Source of the DNA: Mesotaenium endlicherianum | Taxonomy: Eukaryota; Streptophyta; Zygnematophyceae; Zygnematales; Mesotaeniaceae | Length of the DNA: 64,000 nucleotides | Direction: 5' to 3' | Assembly (NCBI GenBank): GCA_009602735.1 | Contig: WELA01013787.1 | Span: 198,296-262,295, forward strand | In this document: positions 41,798 through 52,340 of the stretch, piece after piece | How positions within the stretch are numbered: the stretch's first letter is position 1 | Layout of the letters: each line of letters starts with the position of its first letter | Made by a program: the position numbers and the translations under genes | Notes under the pieces: generated by a model | Database searches by the model: none | Seen by the model: only the letters and a program-made list of their open reading frames with translations | What the model was told of the DNA's origin: nothing

Positions 41798-44326
41798 AAT
41801 GCGGAAAGGCGCAGTTGGCTGCGGGTGCAGGAGGAAGCGGGCAGGCTGGAGCAATCAACCACAGTGGCTAGCAGTTGACGGCAGGGGCAGGGGCAGGAGG
41901 GGGGCCGGGCCAGGTGGCGGCGGTTGCTCACCGTGGCGCAGTTGAAGAGGTGCTGGGCCCCCTGCAGCAGCTGCTGCTTGGCGTCGGCGGTAGCCTTCTC
42001 GTCAGCGGCCGCGGCCGCCCACGACTGCTCGTCGCTCACGCGCGCGTGGATGCAGATGCTGGACGTCCTGGGGGCCTCCAGCTGGCGGATGTACGGCTGC
42101 ACCAGCTGCCTCACCTCGGGCTTCACTCTGCAGCCAGCGATGAAATCAAAGTGGCAGGCAAAGTAAGAGTAGGAGTATATACGTGTACAAATCTGTACAT
42201 AGTGCATAGATAGACATTTTTGTATACACATACACGTACATATGCACACGTGTGTGCGTGCGTGATATGCGTGCGTGGTGTGCGTGCGTGTGTGTGTGTT
42301 AGCCGTCTCACCTCGGGCTTCAGTGTGCAGCCACCAATATAATTAACTTCATTCAATTACACGGCAGAACGCACTCGGAACTCTCACAGACGCATTCGAA
42401 TTCATAGGTACACATGCACGAGGATGTGAGGGCACATACTGTTTCATACAAAAGCATATGCGCGTGCGTGTGTATGCGCGCGCGCCTGTGCGTGTGTATA
42501 CGCGCAAGTGTCTGTGTGTGCATGTGCATGTGCGTGACTGTGTGTGTATGTGTGTATGCACGGACGCGCACGCGCAAGTACCCTCAGCCCTGACCTACCG
42601 CCGCCTAACCCAAGCAAGCAAGCACTGCCGCCATAGCCAAGGAACCAAAAGCAGCTGCTGTATGTCTGCCTCAGTGCATTGCCACATGATTGCGGATAAC
42701 GTACGCTCGGGCTAACGCATACGCTGCCATGGCACGCGCTCGGGCTCATGATGCCCCGTCCTCCATTCTGTCATGCTAACCTCTGCCTCGCAGACCGACG
42801 CACGTACAACAGGACTTTAAGAGGGGAGGGGGGTCAGAAGGTTGATGGCAGGGTTTTCTCGGGAGACTGATTTTCTCTGGAGAAATGCGGGTGAGAAGGT
42901 GGACGGCAGCGAATGCCGCGCGGCTTGCGCCGTGACGTCACATCCATCGCAGCCGGCGCATGGGGCCTTAGGGTTTCCTTGCGCGCGCGCTCACCCGCAC
43001 GAGGGAAGTGCGGCAGGCAGCCATGGGCATCGGGGTGCGTGGAAGCCCTCGCTCACCGCCCGAGGAATTGGAGCAGGCAGCCATGGCCAGCCATGGCCAG
43101 CCACGGGCAGCCGTGGGCAGCCGTGGGCGCCGGCCGAGGGGTTGCGTGGGAGAGGGAGAGGCGCGTCGTAGCTCACCGCACGAGGAAGTGCAACAGGCAG
43201 CCATAGGCGTAAGGCGGCGTGAGACCCATCTGCTGGAGCTCCTCCCGCCAGGGGCCCTCCTCGGTGAGAAGCTTCATGATGATCCCGCGGTTCCACGCAA
43301 TCAGGATGTTGCCGGCGTTGTTGAGCATCTCGAAGGCCTCCTGCATGGCCCTGCTGTCGCCGGGGACAGAGTTGACCAGGTTCAGGCGCACCACGTCGTG
43401 CGCGTTGAGGGGCGTGTACTTGCCGAGCCCCGCGATGGCCCTCGTCGGCGCCAGCTGGACGTCGGGCGAGAGGCGCCAGTCGATCGCGTTGGGCGCGAAG
43501 ACGACCTCGCTGAAGGGCCAGTCGATGACGAAGGCCCGCCGGGTGAGGACGCTGATGAGGAACGTGGAAACCAGCCCCACGAGGTTGTCCCCCAAGCCGC
43601 CGCAGTCCGTGCCCTTAGGGCAGGAGAAGGTGAGGAAACGCTGCGCGCCTGTGGCCCTGCTGTTGGCCCTCGACGCATTCTGCAGTTTAATGACATCGTC
43701 CTGCCAGGTGCCGCAGACGTGACTCAGATGGATGTTCTCCTCGCTGTCAGGGTCGACGCCGTCGAAAGGAAGCCGCTTCCATTTTGGCCTTGTACCCTGC
43801 ACATCCCCACGCCAACCCTAAACTTTAATTCCTAAGTATGGTGTCCTCCATGTGTGAGGGTTCCGCACACATCAGATGGCCGATGCTCCTCCCACATTGA
43901 TAGCACGTGTATGTGTCCAGACGACTAACACCCTTACAGCGAGCTGCAATTCTTGACTACGTGAGACGTTTAGATACCGATGCGGACAACAGTCAGGTCC
44001 AGCTAGAGCATAGATAAAAATGAATCCAGAAAGCAGACATGATGATCCATCCACTCCCAATAATGAATGGCACGTGTGATTCACAGAAGCCACTTAATTT
44101 GAGATCTCATCAGCTTCCTTTTATCAGCAGCATCCTTCGATTAGCTGGATGTGTGTTGAGAAGCCCATCATACCTCATTGTCTGTCTGACTTGCCAGTAA
44201 AAAGCAGGCCACTACGAACAGCGCCGTAGCCACTAGAAATCCCTGCATAACTTGAACAGAAGCACAATAAGAGAACTTGCCAGTTCCGTTGCTCTGCAGG
44301 CCAGCGTGCCTATTGCCCACAATCAT
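39930..44326 (-). CDS. Fucosyltransferase-like type II membrane protein, five exons, 443 aa
   Basis: Exons (minus strand): 44326-44174, 43796-43177, 42127-41932, 41010-40906, 40187-39930. All introns are GT-AG and phases join exactly (the exon 2/3 boundary splits an Arg codon, CG|A), giving 1332 bases with one stop. Residues 29-45 form a signal-anchor helix (GFLVATALFVVACFLLA), so a Golgi lumenal enzyme is likely. CPKGTDCGGLGDN (to about 122) opens a nucleotide-sugar-binding-like fold. HARVSD (285-290) sits where fucosyltransferases have HxRxGD, a divergent form. CDLFIISDSGYSKTA near residue 400 is the C-terminal signature. This suggests transfer of fucose to a cell-wall or secreted glycan. 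The acceptor cannot be told, and activity is uncertain because of the altered HxRxGD. The start is the first in-frame ATG after an upstream stop. Confidence 0.7.
40196..40229. repeat. CA/TG microsatellite at the exon 5 splice acceptor
   Basis: On the gene strand a TG run ends about ten bases before the CAG acceptor of exon 5 (exon start 40187), with a C-rich tract further upstream. TG runs at acceptors can alter splicing efficiency in other genes. Confidence 0.7.
40537..40595. repeat. Imperfect GCT/GCC triplet repeat in intron 4
   Basis: A stretch of GCTGCTGCCGCTGCT-type triplets inside intron 4 of the fucosyltransferase-like gene. It creates long open frames on both strands that are not genes. 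Confidence 0.6.
41013..41160. repeat. CA and CG dinucleotide repeats at the exon 4 acceptor
   Basis: CACACACACACACGCGCGCGCG at 41013-41042 followed by CACACG-rich sequence. On the gene strand the TG run abuts the CAG acceptor of exon 4 at 41011. Alternating purine-pyrimidine sequence is Z-DNA prone. Confidence 0.65.
41763..41799. repeat. (CA)n(GA)n compound microsatellite in intron 3
   Basis: About nine CA units followed by nine GA units within intron 3. Confidence 0.75.
42245..42595. repeat. GTGCGTGC-type repeats in intron 2
   Basis: Two clusters (about 42248-42300 and 42455-42590) of alternating GT/GC-rich sequence inside intron 2. They are not coding. Confidence 0.6.
42305..42336 (-). 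repeat. Partial duplicate of the exon 3 acceptor region inside intron 2
   Basis: CTCACCTCGGGCTTCA..GTGCAGCCA copies the true exon 3 start at 42110-42136. In the duplicate the acceptor AG is changed (GCACACTGAAG instead of GCAGAGTGAAG), so it is probably not used, but it keeps a CCCGAG|GTGAGA donor-like site. Confidence 0.55.
42989..43128 (-). repeat. Two extra copies of the exon 2 donor junction inside intron 2
   Basis: The true junction (43171-43209, ...TGGCTGCCTGTTGCACTTCC TCGTGCG|GTGAGC on the gene strand) has diverged copies at about 43051-43088 and 42990-43028. Each retains a GTGAGC donor. A tandem GCAGCCATGG-like 10-bp unit fills 43081-43128. These could act as decoy or alternative 5' splice sites. 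Confidence 0.6.
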
Positions 44327-44980
44327 TCTCCTGACGTTCAGCGAACCGTGCAACCGATCCTTCCCCGCTGATGGTACAGCAGGAGCTGCTGTTTAGCAGG
44401 TTCATGTGATACAGGCATAGTTCTGGACTGCTCTAATTTCTGCTCTAACCATTCTCACCCATCACCGGCTACCAACGGTGCACCAAACGCTTGCAAGGAG
44501 AAACACAGCGGCAACCGCACAAGCCCTCATCAGCCTCTATTTTTATTCATCTGAGGACCAAATTACAAACTGACCACTCTGCACTTATACTCCTCGATCA
44601 GAACCTGCTACATTCATGCCCCTGCTTCGTCATGCCCCGGCAGCTTGAGCAAGCCTCGAGGCTCGTATGCCAAAGCTCAAAGTCGTTCAGATTACTTAGT
44701 GAGAATGAAGTGACATTGCTATTACAAGCAATTACAAGTCGCAAGTAACAGCGGATCGCAGTTTGACGCGCCGGTCCAACATCGCAATTTGACGCGCCGG
44801 TCCAACCAGTCTACCCCAGTCAATGTGCTTGGAAAAAATCATCATCATTATCGCATGTTCTGCGTGAGCTCGTCATCGCACGTCATCGCAGTTCATCGGA
44901 GTTCATCGTGGTTCATCGCGTTGTGACAAATTTTCGTTTTGAGATATATATGCATCTATATATAGTCATACATTCATCAT
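44327..44980. other. Upstream region of the fucosyltransferase-like gene, with short repeats
   Basis: This should contain the promoter of the minus-strand gene, but no TATA box could be assigned with confidence. A near-perfect tandem of TTTGACGCGCCGGTCCAAC occurs at 44761-44807, and five CATCGNNGTT-like units lie at 44870-44920. Confidence 0.4.
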
Positions 44981-45590
44981 TGTCGCGACTACTATCCGTT
45001 TGACGGTTCCGCAAGTGCAGCGCAAACTACGGCCAAGGCCATTGGAGGGCCGAGGCCCCACGCTTATGCCGACGCTGAAGATTCTTCTCAGTGTATCATA
45101 GATAAGTTAGGATTGTAGGAGTTCCCAAGAGGGAATCTCACTGTTGAAAGTAGGAGAACTAAAGAATAGAATCTGCTAGGAGATTGGCACAGACTCGGCC
45201 GAACGTCCCCAGTGTGTGAAGCAGCCTTAAAATGGTGAGTTGTGTGTTAGTTTCCAAGTTCTCAGAAGTCGCATTCGCATCTCGAAGAGAGAGAGTAGTA
45301 TTGGCAGATAAAGCTCTCAGTGAAGAATTGAGTGAGCCTAGCCTGGCAGTGAAGAGCTGTTAAGGCGCGGTGTCAAGTGAAGAGCTTGACCCAGGCCAGC
45401 ATAGACGTGTAGTTTCAGAATTTTGTAAGCTGTGACTTGTGAAAGTTAAGCGAAAGCCCGAAGGGCAATTTTCTCTGAATCAAGCTGCTTAGAGTGTGAT
45501 TTCTGCAAACTACAATTTGCTCGCCAGTGAACCCAAGAACCTTAAGACATAAAGCCTATGTGGAAGTAAGAGACTTCCGTCCTACTTCTG
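44981..45590 (+). repeat. 5' LTR (internally deleted) of the methyltransferase Ty3 element
   Basis: Starts TGTCGCGACTACTATCCGTT like the LTR at 1961. After about 50 bases it jumps to the AAGGCCATTGGAGGGCC block that lies near 2630 in that copy, a deletion of roughly 600 bases. It remains closely similar up to GACTTCCGTCCT (about 45584). The end and the primer-binding site are not clear. Confidence 0.65.
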
Positions 45591-45689
45591 AGAACTTCCA
45601 ATTCTGTGGTTCAGGTGAATAGAAATTCCCAAGCAAATTGGGGATTGAGGCCTGTGAGGGCTGCCGGTGCTCACCCTGGAAGGGGACCC

Positions 45690-46472
45690 GGAGAAATTCG
45701 AATGTACATGCGGTTGAGGAGTGGAAGACTCTACTACCCTGTGGAGCCTGCGGAAGGTTTTGATTCAAGCCAGAGTCCACGAGGAAGTGAGACATCTGAG
45801 CGCACGGATAACCTGTGGAGTGAGCAACCATCGGGAGACGAGTCTCGCCATACTGCCACGAACGGTGAGAATCTGTACAACGCAAGCCTTTGTACCCAAT
45901 TTGGGCAGAGAGCACGACGTGTGGGATAAAGATAGTGAGTCTTGGTCGCCATTCGAAATTACTGGTGATGATAAGGATGAAAATCCTAAGTTCAAGCTGC
46001 ACTAACATTAGAATTAACAGATGCCATGAGGCAACTCATCGAGGGTCAGCAGCGAGCGGCTACTCAAGATGATGATGCTGGGTCTGTCGCAGAATTGCGT
46101 AAAGTGTGTGCAGAATTGTCTGAAAAGATTGCTAATGCTCAGGAACGAGTAACGCGCAGGGCTGCACCTTTTACAGAGCAGCATGGTGATAGTGCCACCA
46201 CGGAAGCAAGCCATGCGCAAGCGTTGGCTAGTTGCCGTAGGGATATGGAGGCTGGGGATGACCAGTTAGACTTTGAGCACTGTCTGCGTCGTTTCTTTAA
46301 GTTGCTTGAAGCAAAATTCCTAGAGGATCACAGTCTTAAGGTGCACCGTTATGCTGTCTGCGTCGTTTCTTTATGTTGCTTGATGCAAAATTCCCAGAGG
46401 ATCGCAGTGATAAGGTGCACCGTTATGTGCATTTTGTCCGTCAGACAGTGATGGAGGTCAAATCGGGATTGG
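45690..46472 (+). pseudogene. gag: Gag of the methyltransferase Ty3 element, N-terminal part
   Basis: Likely start MYMRLRSGRLYY at about 45702, with frame changes near 45900 and 46010. The main frame from 46026 reads MRQLIEGQQRAATQDDDAGS, VAELRKVCAELSEKIANAQE, CRRDMEAGDDQLDFEHCLRR and FFKLLEAKF. A 74-bp tandem duplication (46280-46353 and 46354-46427) breaks the frame. The protein continues at 51161 after the inserted LTR element. The same blocks occur in the relic at 19.2-21.1 kb, which confirms they belong to a repeated family. Confidence 0.65.
46280..46427 (+). repeat. 74-bp tandem duplication within gag
   Basis: Units 46280-46353 and 46354-46427, both starting CTGTCTGCGTCGTTTCTTTA and ending ACCGTTATG, differ at a few positions. 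The length is not a multiple of three, so it frameshifts gag. The inverted relic at 20 kb has the unit once. Confidence 0.8.
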
Positions 46473-46477
46473 TAGAC

Positions 46478-47189
46478 TGTAAGGTTATGAAAGTGTAGTT
46501 TGTTTCTTTCTAGTATTTTATATGCATAGAGTGTGATTTTAGAAGAACTTTGGCCTTTATTTCAAGTCATTTGGACAAGTATTGAGATAGTTATGAATTT
46601 TGGAAGTTTTTAGTGAGTTTTTAATGTCACAGATTCTATTTAGTGACAAGGACAGGTCCAGTGACGAAAATTTCGGTTGGAGTCCAGAAAGTAGGACATT
46701 GAAACATGAGGGTTCCAGAAAGTACGTACAATTACGTAGAGTGCCAAAGTGATCGTGGAATTTCTAGAAACTCCGTGAGGAGTTAGTGGATTGTGTAGTA
46801 GAATATTCTAGAGTGTGATTGTGTGCGTGTGAGTGTGCTAGCTTGTCCAACTAGGCAAGGTCAAGTACATGGAAGGAGCCATAGGAGAAGGTTCTGGAGG
46901 TACCTTGCTAGAGAGGACACTTAGAGTTAAAGGATAAATGGGAAGCACAAGGAAGTAGAGGGGGCTTAGTCTAGTCTAACCTTCTTATCTTGTACACGAC
47001 TTTTCTTAATAAAGTGAGTTCTTTTCCACTCCTCTCTCATGTAGCCCTCTAACTCTTGCAAGGGTGGCATACCACCAGGCCACTCCACCTTGTGTATGCA
47101 ACTAGGAAAGGTCCTCGTGCACGCTTCCACTCGCGGGTGAGGGTGCGTGAGTGTGTATGGGCGCACTCCCCGCACCCTTCCCCCTTTCA
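46478..47189 (+). repeat. 5' LTR of the non-autonomous element
   Basis: 712 bp, TGTAAGGTTATGAAAG to CCCCCTTTCA. An ACGCACCCTCAC-like stretch near its end is on the minus strand of GGGTGAGGGTGCGTGAG. Confidence 0.9.
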
Positions 47190-47191
47190 CA

Positions 47192-47204
47192 TGGTATCGG
47201 AGCT
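47192..47204 (+). other. Primer-binding site of the non-autonomous element
   Basis: TGGTATCGGAGCT two bases after the LTR, the same initiator-Met tRNA type as in the chromoviruses. Confidence 0.8.
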
Positions 47205-50200
47205 ACCTAGTTGCTTCATTTGGAGGAGGGAGCTTTGGTTGGTGATGCTTGTAGGAGTGTAGAGAGGGTAGAGAGGAGAAGCAAGGATGATTTATAAGTT
47301 GCTAAGGGCAGCCATGAAGACGTTGATGCAAGCTAGCATCTCACTCTCTTGAAGGAGGGAGGAGATGGAAGAGGGAGGTGCTCCAAGAAGTGTCAACTTG
47401 GATGCAACCAGATTGTTGTACGTCTTCCTTGTAGTATAAGAAGGTTGCCCAAGCATGGTAGTGATATAAGTAATATAGAGCAGCCTTTGCTTGAGTATGG
47501 AGACATACGAGCATGAAGAGAATCTGGAGTTCACACGGCTGGATTCTTCCTTGAAGATGCAAGCTCTTTAGTGTTAAGCTCTTTCTTTGACGAGGGGGCT
47601 TAGCATAGAGGTGATAGTGGCTAGAAAGGAGTGTGTGCCCATCTTTATTTCAAATCTTCAATGAAGGTGGAGCAGATTTTAAGGGTAGGCAACCAGGGAC
47701 TTAGCAAGCATGTGTACTTGCAAGTCTAGGAGCTTTGGCGGGCATAGCACTCGCAAGCTCAAGAGGAGCTCATGAGGAGCTCAAGAGAGGGTGCACCGGG
47801 GTGTTGCACCAAGTTGGCCAAGTATGTGGCCAGATTTGGGTTGCCTTGCATCACTCCTATGTAGCCACTGGTTATTTGAGGCCAGCCATGATGGAGCTTG
47901 GTACCTTGTATGGAGATAGAAGAAGCCTCAAGTGAAGAGAAGCACCGTGGAGAAGGCTTGGAGCAAGAAGAAGAAGTATTCGAGATTTTTCTTCAAAGAG
48001 GAGAGATGGAGATGGAGCCTTTCAAGTTCAGATTTCTCTTTTCTTATGGAGGAGAGTACTACGGAGTATATGGAGTTGAGAACTATGATGAAGACAAGCC
48101 TATGGTGTGGAAGAAGAAGCAAGGTATGAAGTTGGTGCAAGAGGGCTAGTGCAAGAGATGTCTCCCACTTGAAGCGTGTGTGCCATTAGTTGTGTGATGG
48201 CATAGTTAAGGGGCAGATTTTGGTGCATCTATGGAAGCTCTTCATGTGAAAGTAGAGCACCAAGGCAAGCTGGGTTTAGTAGTAAGAAGTGTCATTGGGG
48301 TGACCAAGGCTAGAGTGCACTCAAGAAGCTAAGCATGTGGAAGGAGTTGCACAAAGAGAGTAGCCTATCCTCTAGTGCTTTAGTGCACGGGTCAAGTGAA
48401 GACCGAGGAGGAGTATGGTCAAGTGAGGATAGTGAAATAGGTGGAGGTAGATATGACCACAAGTAGCTATCTTCAGCCCGCTAGCAAAGAAGCGACGCGG
48501 GAAGGTGAAGGTGAAGGAGAAGCGCTTGTTTTGGTGACCTTGGCCCGGTCATCACACGGAGCAAGCGTGCCTCCTAACAACCTTGGCGAATGTACATCGC
48601 CGGTGGAGCAAGTAGAGGTGTATGATCCCCTTGCTCATATATAGAGCAGACCCCAACTGCTCAAGTGGAGGAGCTCCTAGAAAGTGAGCTCAAGAGAAGC
48701 CCGCTTGCAAGACGACGTGTGTGCGTGCACAAGATGAGGTGCAAGCACTAAGAGTATGTGCGTATGCCCAAGTTATGGAGCTCTTGGAGGCGTTCCAGAT
48801 GTGTTTCTTGGAGCCTTGTGTGAAGGCTGACCTTCAAGAAGAGCCAGAGGTATGTGGGAGTGAGCATCTAGCCAAGGAGAAGACTATGATGGAGTTTGGT
48901 GCACCACGAGCGAGACTACGCGCTCATGCCTTGTGAAGATTACTATCGTCGCTTGATGGAGACTACGACTTTATGGATATGGACCTATGAGGAGGAGACC
49001 AAGTGTTATGGGGCTGATATGTCCTGCCTAAGATGGAGATATATGACAAAGACCTGGACATGAAGCTAGGAGAATCAGCGCCTATACAAGCAAGCACGAG
49101 AGAGGCGTAAAATCTGGACTTGGACACTCGAGTGGTAAGCGCCTTACCTTCATGATGAGGGGGGGGAGTGTTATAGTTGTTTATAGTGCTTGTAAGCAAG
49201 GTCAAACCAGTCCCATGAGTTCAGTTGTAACTAAGAGATGTGAAGTGGAAAGAAGTTTGAGAGCAAGAGCTTGGAAGATACTCAAATCTGTCTATGTTTG
49301 AGGGTTTTACGGGTAGGCGAGCGCGAGGTTTAAAGTTGGCAGATTTTGGCTACTTTTTGCCTACTTAGGAGAGAGTGGGTAATATTTTCACTAGAAGTCC
49401 TACATGATGTGAGAGGCCTAGTATGAGGCCTTCCTTGAGTCATAGTCAAGTTTCAGAATCAGGGGTTTAAGCATGTGCCATTTGTAGGCGCGGGAGCTTT
49501 ATCCATGTTGCGCGCGTCTGCGTCCTACGAGCATGAGGCACAAAGTGACGATCTCATTTGAGTGTTAGACTTTGATTCAGACTCTGAAATTTTGTGGAGA
49601 GGTAGTCCTATGGGTTGAGATTCAGAAAAAGTAATTTTTTTTATAAAAATATTAATTTAAGTCCTGACAGTGCCACATGGCGGTCTGCTGGACTGCCGTG
49701 CGAGCCACATGTGTGAGGCAAGGCGCAATCTGGTATCATGGTCTTAGGCTTGGAATCAGGAGAAACAAAGCATACCAGTGAGTTCAAAGGGGAGATATTA
49801 TGTAGATTACACAACTTTCAGGCTAAAAATGTCAAAAAAAGTCAGGGGGGTGCCACTTGGCGTCTTGAGAGGTCACCACGAGTCACGCACACGAGTGAGA
49901 GAGTGCAATACCTCTACAAGGAGTATGGCTTAGAGCTAGAGGTAGCTAAGGGTACCAGAAGGTTCAGGAACATAGTGGACTTAGGTTCATGATGTAATCT
50001 GGTCAAAATTATAAGAGCACCACGAGTAAGCCACATGGCGCGACGAGGAGCTGCCACTTGTCCAAGAGGGCGAAAAATGAGTATTTTGGCGATTTGGCGG
50101 ACTATTATGCCTTGGATCCAGCTTTGAAGTATGTGGAGTTGATGGAGGGAGTATGTTACAGCCCTTATGAAGATATTGGCCTATTCCAAGACGAAGGAGT

Positions 50201-50427
50201 TGAAGAGAAGATGCACTTGTGTAAGGAGACGCCATGTGTGGAGACAATGTATGCGATGGAGCTTTCACTAAGTGGAGCAAGTTTGGAGTAATGAGTATCA
50301 ACCTGGAGCCTGTTCAAGACCTGCAACTTGTATAATATATGTGAATATGTGTTTTTCTAGCGTATATGTGAGCTCGATTCCTCATATTACGTCACTTATG
50401 CTTAGTATGCGCCGAGGACGTCGCATC
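47205..50427. other. Internal region of the non-autonomous element
   Basis: About 3.2 kb, rich in AAG/GAG. Short ORFs (for example 47898-48149, 48721-48936, 49738-49992, 50058-50291) show no recognised domain, although GACGAAGGAGTTGAAGAGAA-type sequence may be decayed coding. At 49157-49170 an AGGGGGGGGAGTGTTATAG motif looks like a second polypurine tract with an LTR start, as in Ty1/copia elements, which suggests a mosaic interior. Confidence 0.5.
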
Positions 50428-50429
50428 TT

Positions 50430-50443
50430 GAGGAGGGGGATGA
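50430..50443 (+). promoter_or_regulatory. Polypurine tract of the non-autonomous element
   Basis: GAGGAGGGGGATGA immediately before the right LTR at 50444, as expected for plus-strand priming. Confidence 0.7.
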
Positions 50444-51155
50444 TGTAAGGTTATGAAAGTGTAGTTTGTTTCTTTCTAGTATTTTATATGCATAGAGTGT
50501 GATTTTAGAAGAACTTTGGCCTTTATTTCAAGTCATTTGGACAAGTATTGAGATAGTTATGAATTTTGGAAGTTTTTAGTGAGTTTTTAATGTCACAGAT
50601 TCTATTTAGTGACAAGGACAGGTCCAGTGACGAAAATTTCGGTTGGAGTCCAGAAAGTAGGACATTGAAACATGAGGGTTCCAGAAAGTACGTACAATTA
50701 CGTAGAGTGCCAAAGTGATCGTGGAATTTCTAGAAACTCCGTGAGGAGTTAGTGGATTGTGTAGTAGAATATTCTAGAGTGTGATTGTGTGCGTGTGAGT
50801 GTGCTAGCTTGTCCAACTAGGCAAGGTCAAGTACATGGAAGGAGCCATAGGAGAAGGTTCTGGAGGTACCTTGCTAGAGAGGACACTTAGAGTTAAAGGA
50901 TAAATGGGAAGCATAAGGAAGTAAAGGGGGCTTAGTCTAGTCTAACCTTCTTATCTTGTACACGACTTTTCTTAATAGAGTGAGTTCTTTTCCACTCCTC
51001 TCTCATGTAGCCCTCTAACTCTTGCAAGGGTGGCATACCACCAGGCCACTCCACCTCGTGTATGCAACTAGGAAAGGTCCTCGTGCACGCTTCCACTCGC
51101 GGGTGAGGGTGCGTGAGTGTGTACGGGCGCACTCCCCGCACCCTTCCCCCTTTCA
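50444..51155 (+). repeat. 3' LTR of the non-autonomous element
   Basis: 712 bp, near identical to 46478-47189, followed by TAGAC and resumed gag sequence. Confidence 0.9.
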
Positions 51156-51160
51156 TAGAC

Positions 51161-51837
51161 CTTGCCAAGAAGGCAGGAGTCTATGAGCCTAGGATTGTGG
51201 CTGACAAATTCTTTTTGTGTCTGGGTAAAGACACAAATCGAGAGGTCAGGCCGCACATATCTGCAAAACGCGGAATCGACTGGAACATCGACGAGGCTGC
51301 TGAAATAGCACGCAATGTCGAGGAAGGTAAAGTCTGGTATAAGGAGGCTTCCAGGACGTTTATGGCTCCCAAGAGTAAGGAGGAATCCTTTCAGCCTAAG
51401 GCCAATAGCTCTAATGTCCAATTTAAGAAGAAGAGCGGGTCTTTCAATAGGTTTGCTAAGCACGCCAACACTGCTGAGACAGCAGAGGGCTGTTGGAACT
51501 GCGGGAAATCGGGACATCAGAAGAGAGATTGTTTGTACCCGGATGCTAAGCAATTGTCTGCTAGCAAGGCGCAGGGATGCGCACATTGCAGCAAAAAGGG
51601 ACACTCAGAAGATGAGTGTTGGTCCAAGAACCCAAATCTGAAGCCACCATGGGCTAATGCTGCCACGAAAGAGGCAAATAAGGGTAAGAAAAAGGAGAAA
51701 GATAACTTTGGTAACGGAAAGGGTAACCAGAAGTATGATGCTATGAGTGCAGAGATTGCAAAGTTGAAAGCTCAATTTGCAAGACTAAATGTGCCTAATG
51801 TCTATTATGATGCAGATGTGGCCGAAAAGACCGTCTG
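51161..51837 (+). pseudogene. gag: Gag of the methyltransferase Ty3 element, C-terminal part with two zinc knuckles
   Basis: Reading resumes after TAGAC as DLAKKAGVYEPRIVADKFFL, then KRGIDWNIDEAAEIARNVEE and a Lys-rich segment. Two good CCHC knuckles follow: CWNCGKSGHQKRDC (C-X2-C-X4-H-X4-C) and CAHCSKKGHSEDEC. The end (EIAKLKAQFARLNVPNVYYD) is cut by chromovirus B at GTCTG and continues at 58518 with CKGEKLTPEKAV. This stretch is open and well preserved. Two knuckles indicate a nucleic-acid-binding nucleocapsid. Confidence 0.75.
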
Positions 51838-52340
51838 TGTAGTGAAACAGATAGATAAAGTACTTAGTAAAACAGAAAACTTTATCTATTCAAGACAAGG
51901 ATCTTTGAACACAAGTGGTAGCTTCTTCAAAGAGAGATGGCTTCTTGAAAGTTAATATATTTCTGGATTTTGGCAAGTACAAGAGTGATTCTGGAATGTC
52001 TTTCTATGTTCTAGGTCTTGTTTACATACTTGCTACATAAGTAATTTCTAGGAAGGTGTATGTTGATGTGTTGGCACCCAACACATCCCAAAACTTGCCA
52101 CCTCTTTCTAGAATAATGTACACATGTCCTTTTGACCTAAAAATGGCACATCTGACTTTTGCCACATGGAGTTCTTCTAGGTCTTTCCTCTAACTTCGAA
52201 AATGCCTTGGAAGGTTCAAAGGACATGAACCAAGTTACTAGAGTACCTATTCACACTTGACTCCACACAATACTACTCCAAATATATTTGAAAACATTAA
52301 AATATATGCAAACTAATATATAATAACTCAAATCACTACA
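51838..52340 (-). repeat. 3' LTR of chromovirus B copy 2
   Basis: 503 bp, plus-strand TGTAGTGAAACAGATAG to CAAATCACTACA. The minus-strand polypurine tract (CGGGGGGGTGA) abuts it at 52341-52351. Confidence 0.9.

Larger units (their letters stand above)
46478..51155 (+). mobile_element. Non-autonomous LTR element (large internal noncoding region), 4678 bp
   Basis: Identical-length LTRs (712 bp each) and a perfect TAGAC duplication (46473-46477 and 51156-51160). A primer-binding site follows the left LTR and a polypurine tract precedes the right LTR. The interior (47190-50443) has only short ORFs without capsid, protease, RT or integrase motifs, so it must use proteins of another element. The LTRs differ at only about five positions by eye, so insertion is recent. 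It sits inside gag of the methyltransferase element. Confidence 0.85.

Noticed and set aside
40818-41945. 375-codon plus-strand ORF
   Set aside because: It runs through introns and exons of the minus-strand fucosyltransferase-like gene and is made largely of CA-repeat translation.
43008-43835. 275-codon plus-strand ORF
   Set aside because: Antisense shadow of exon 2 of the fucosyltransferase-like gene in GC-rich sequence.
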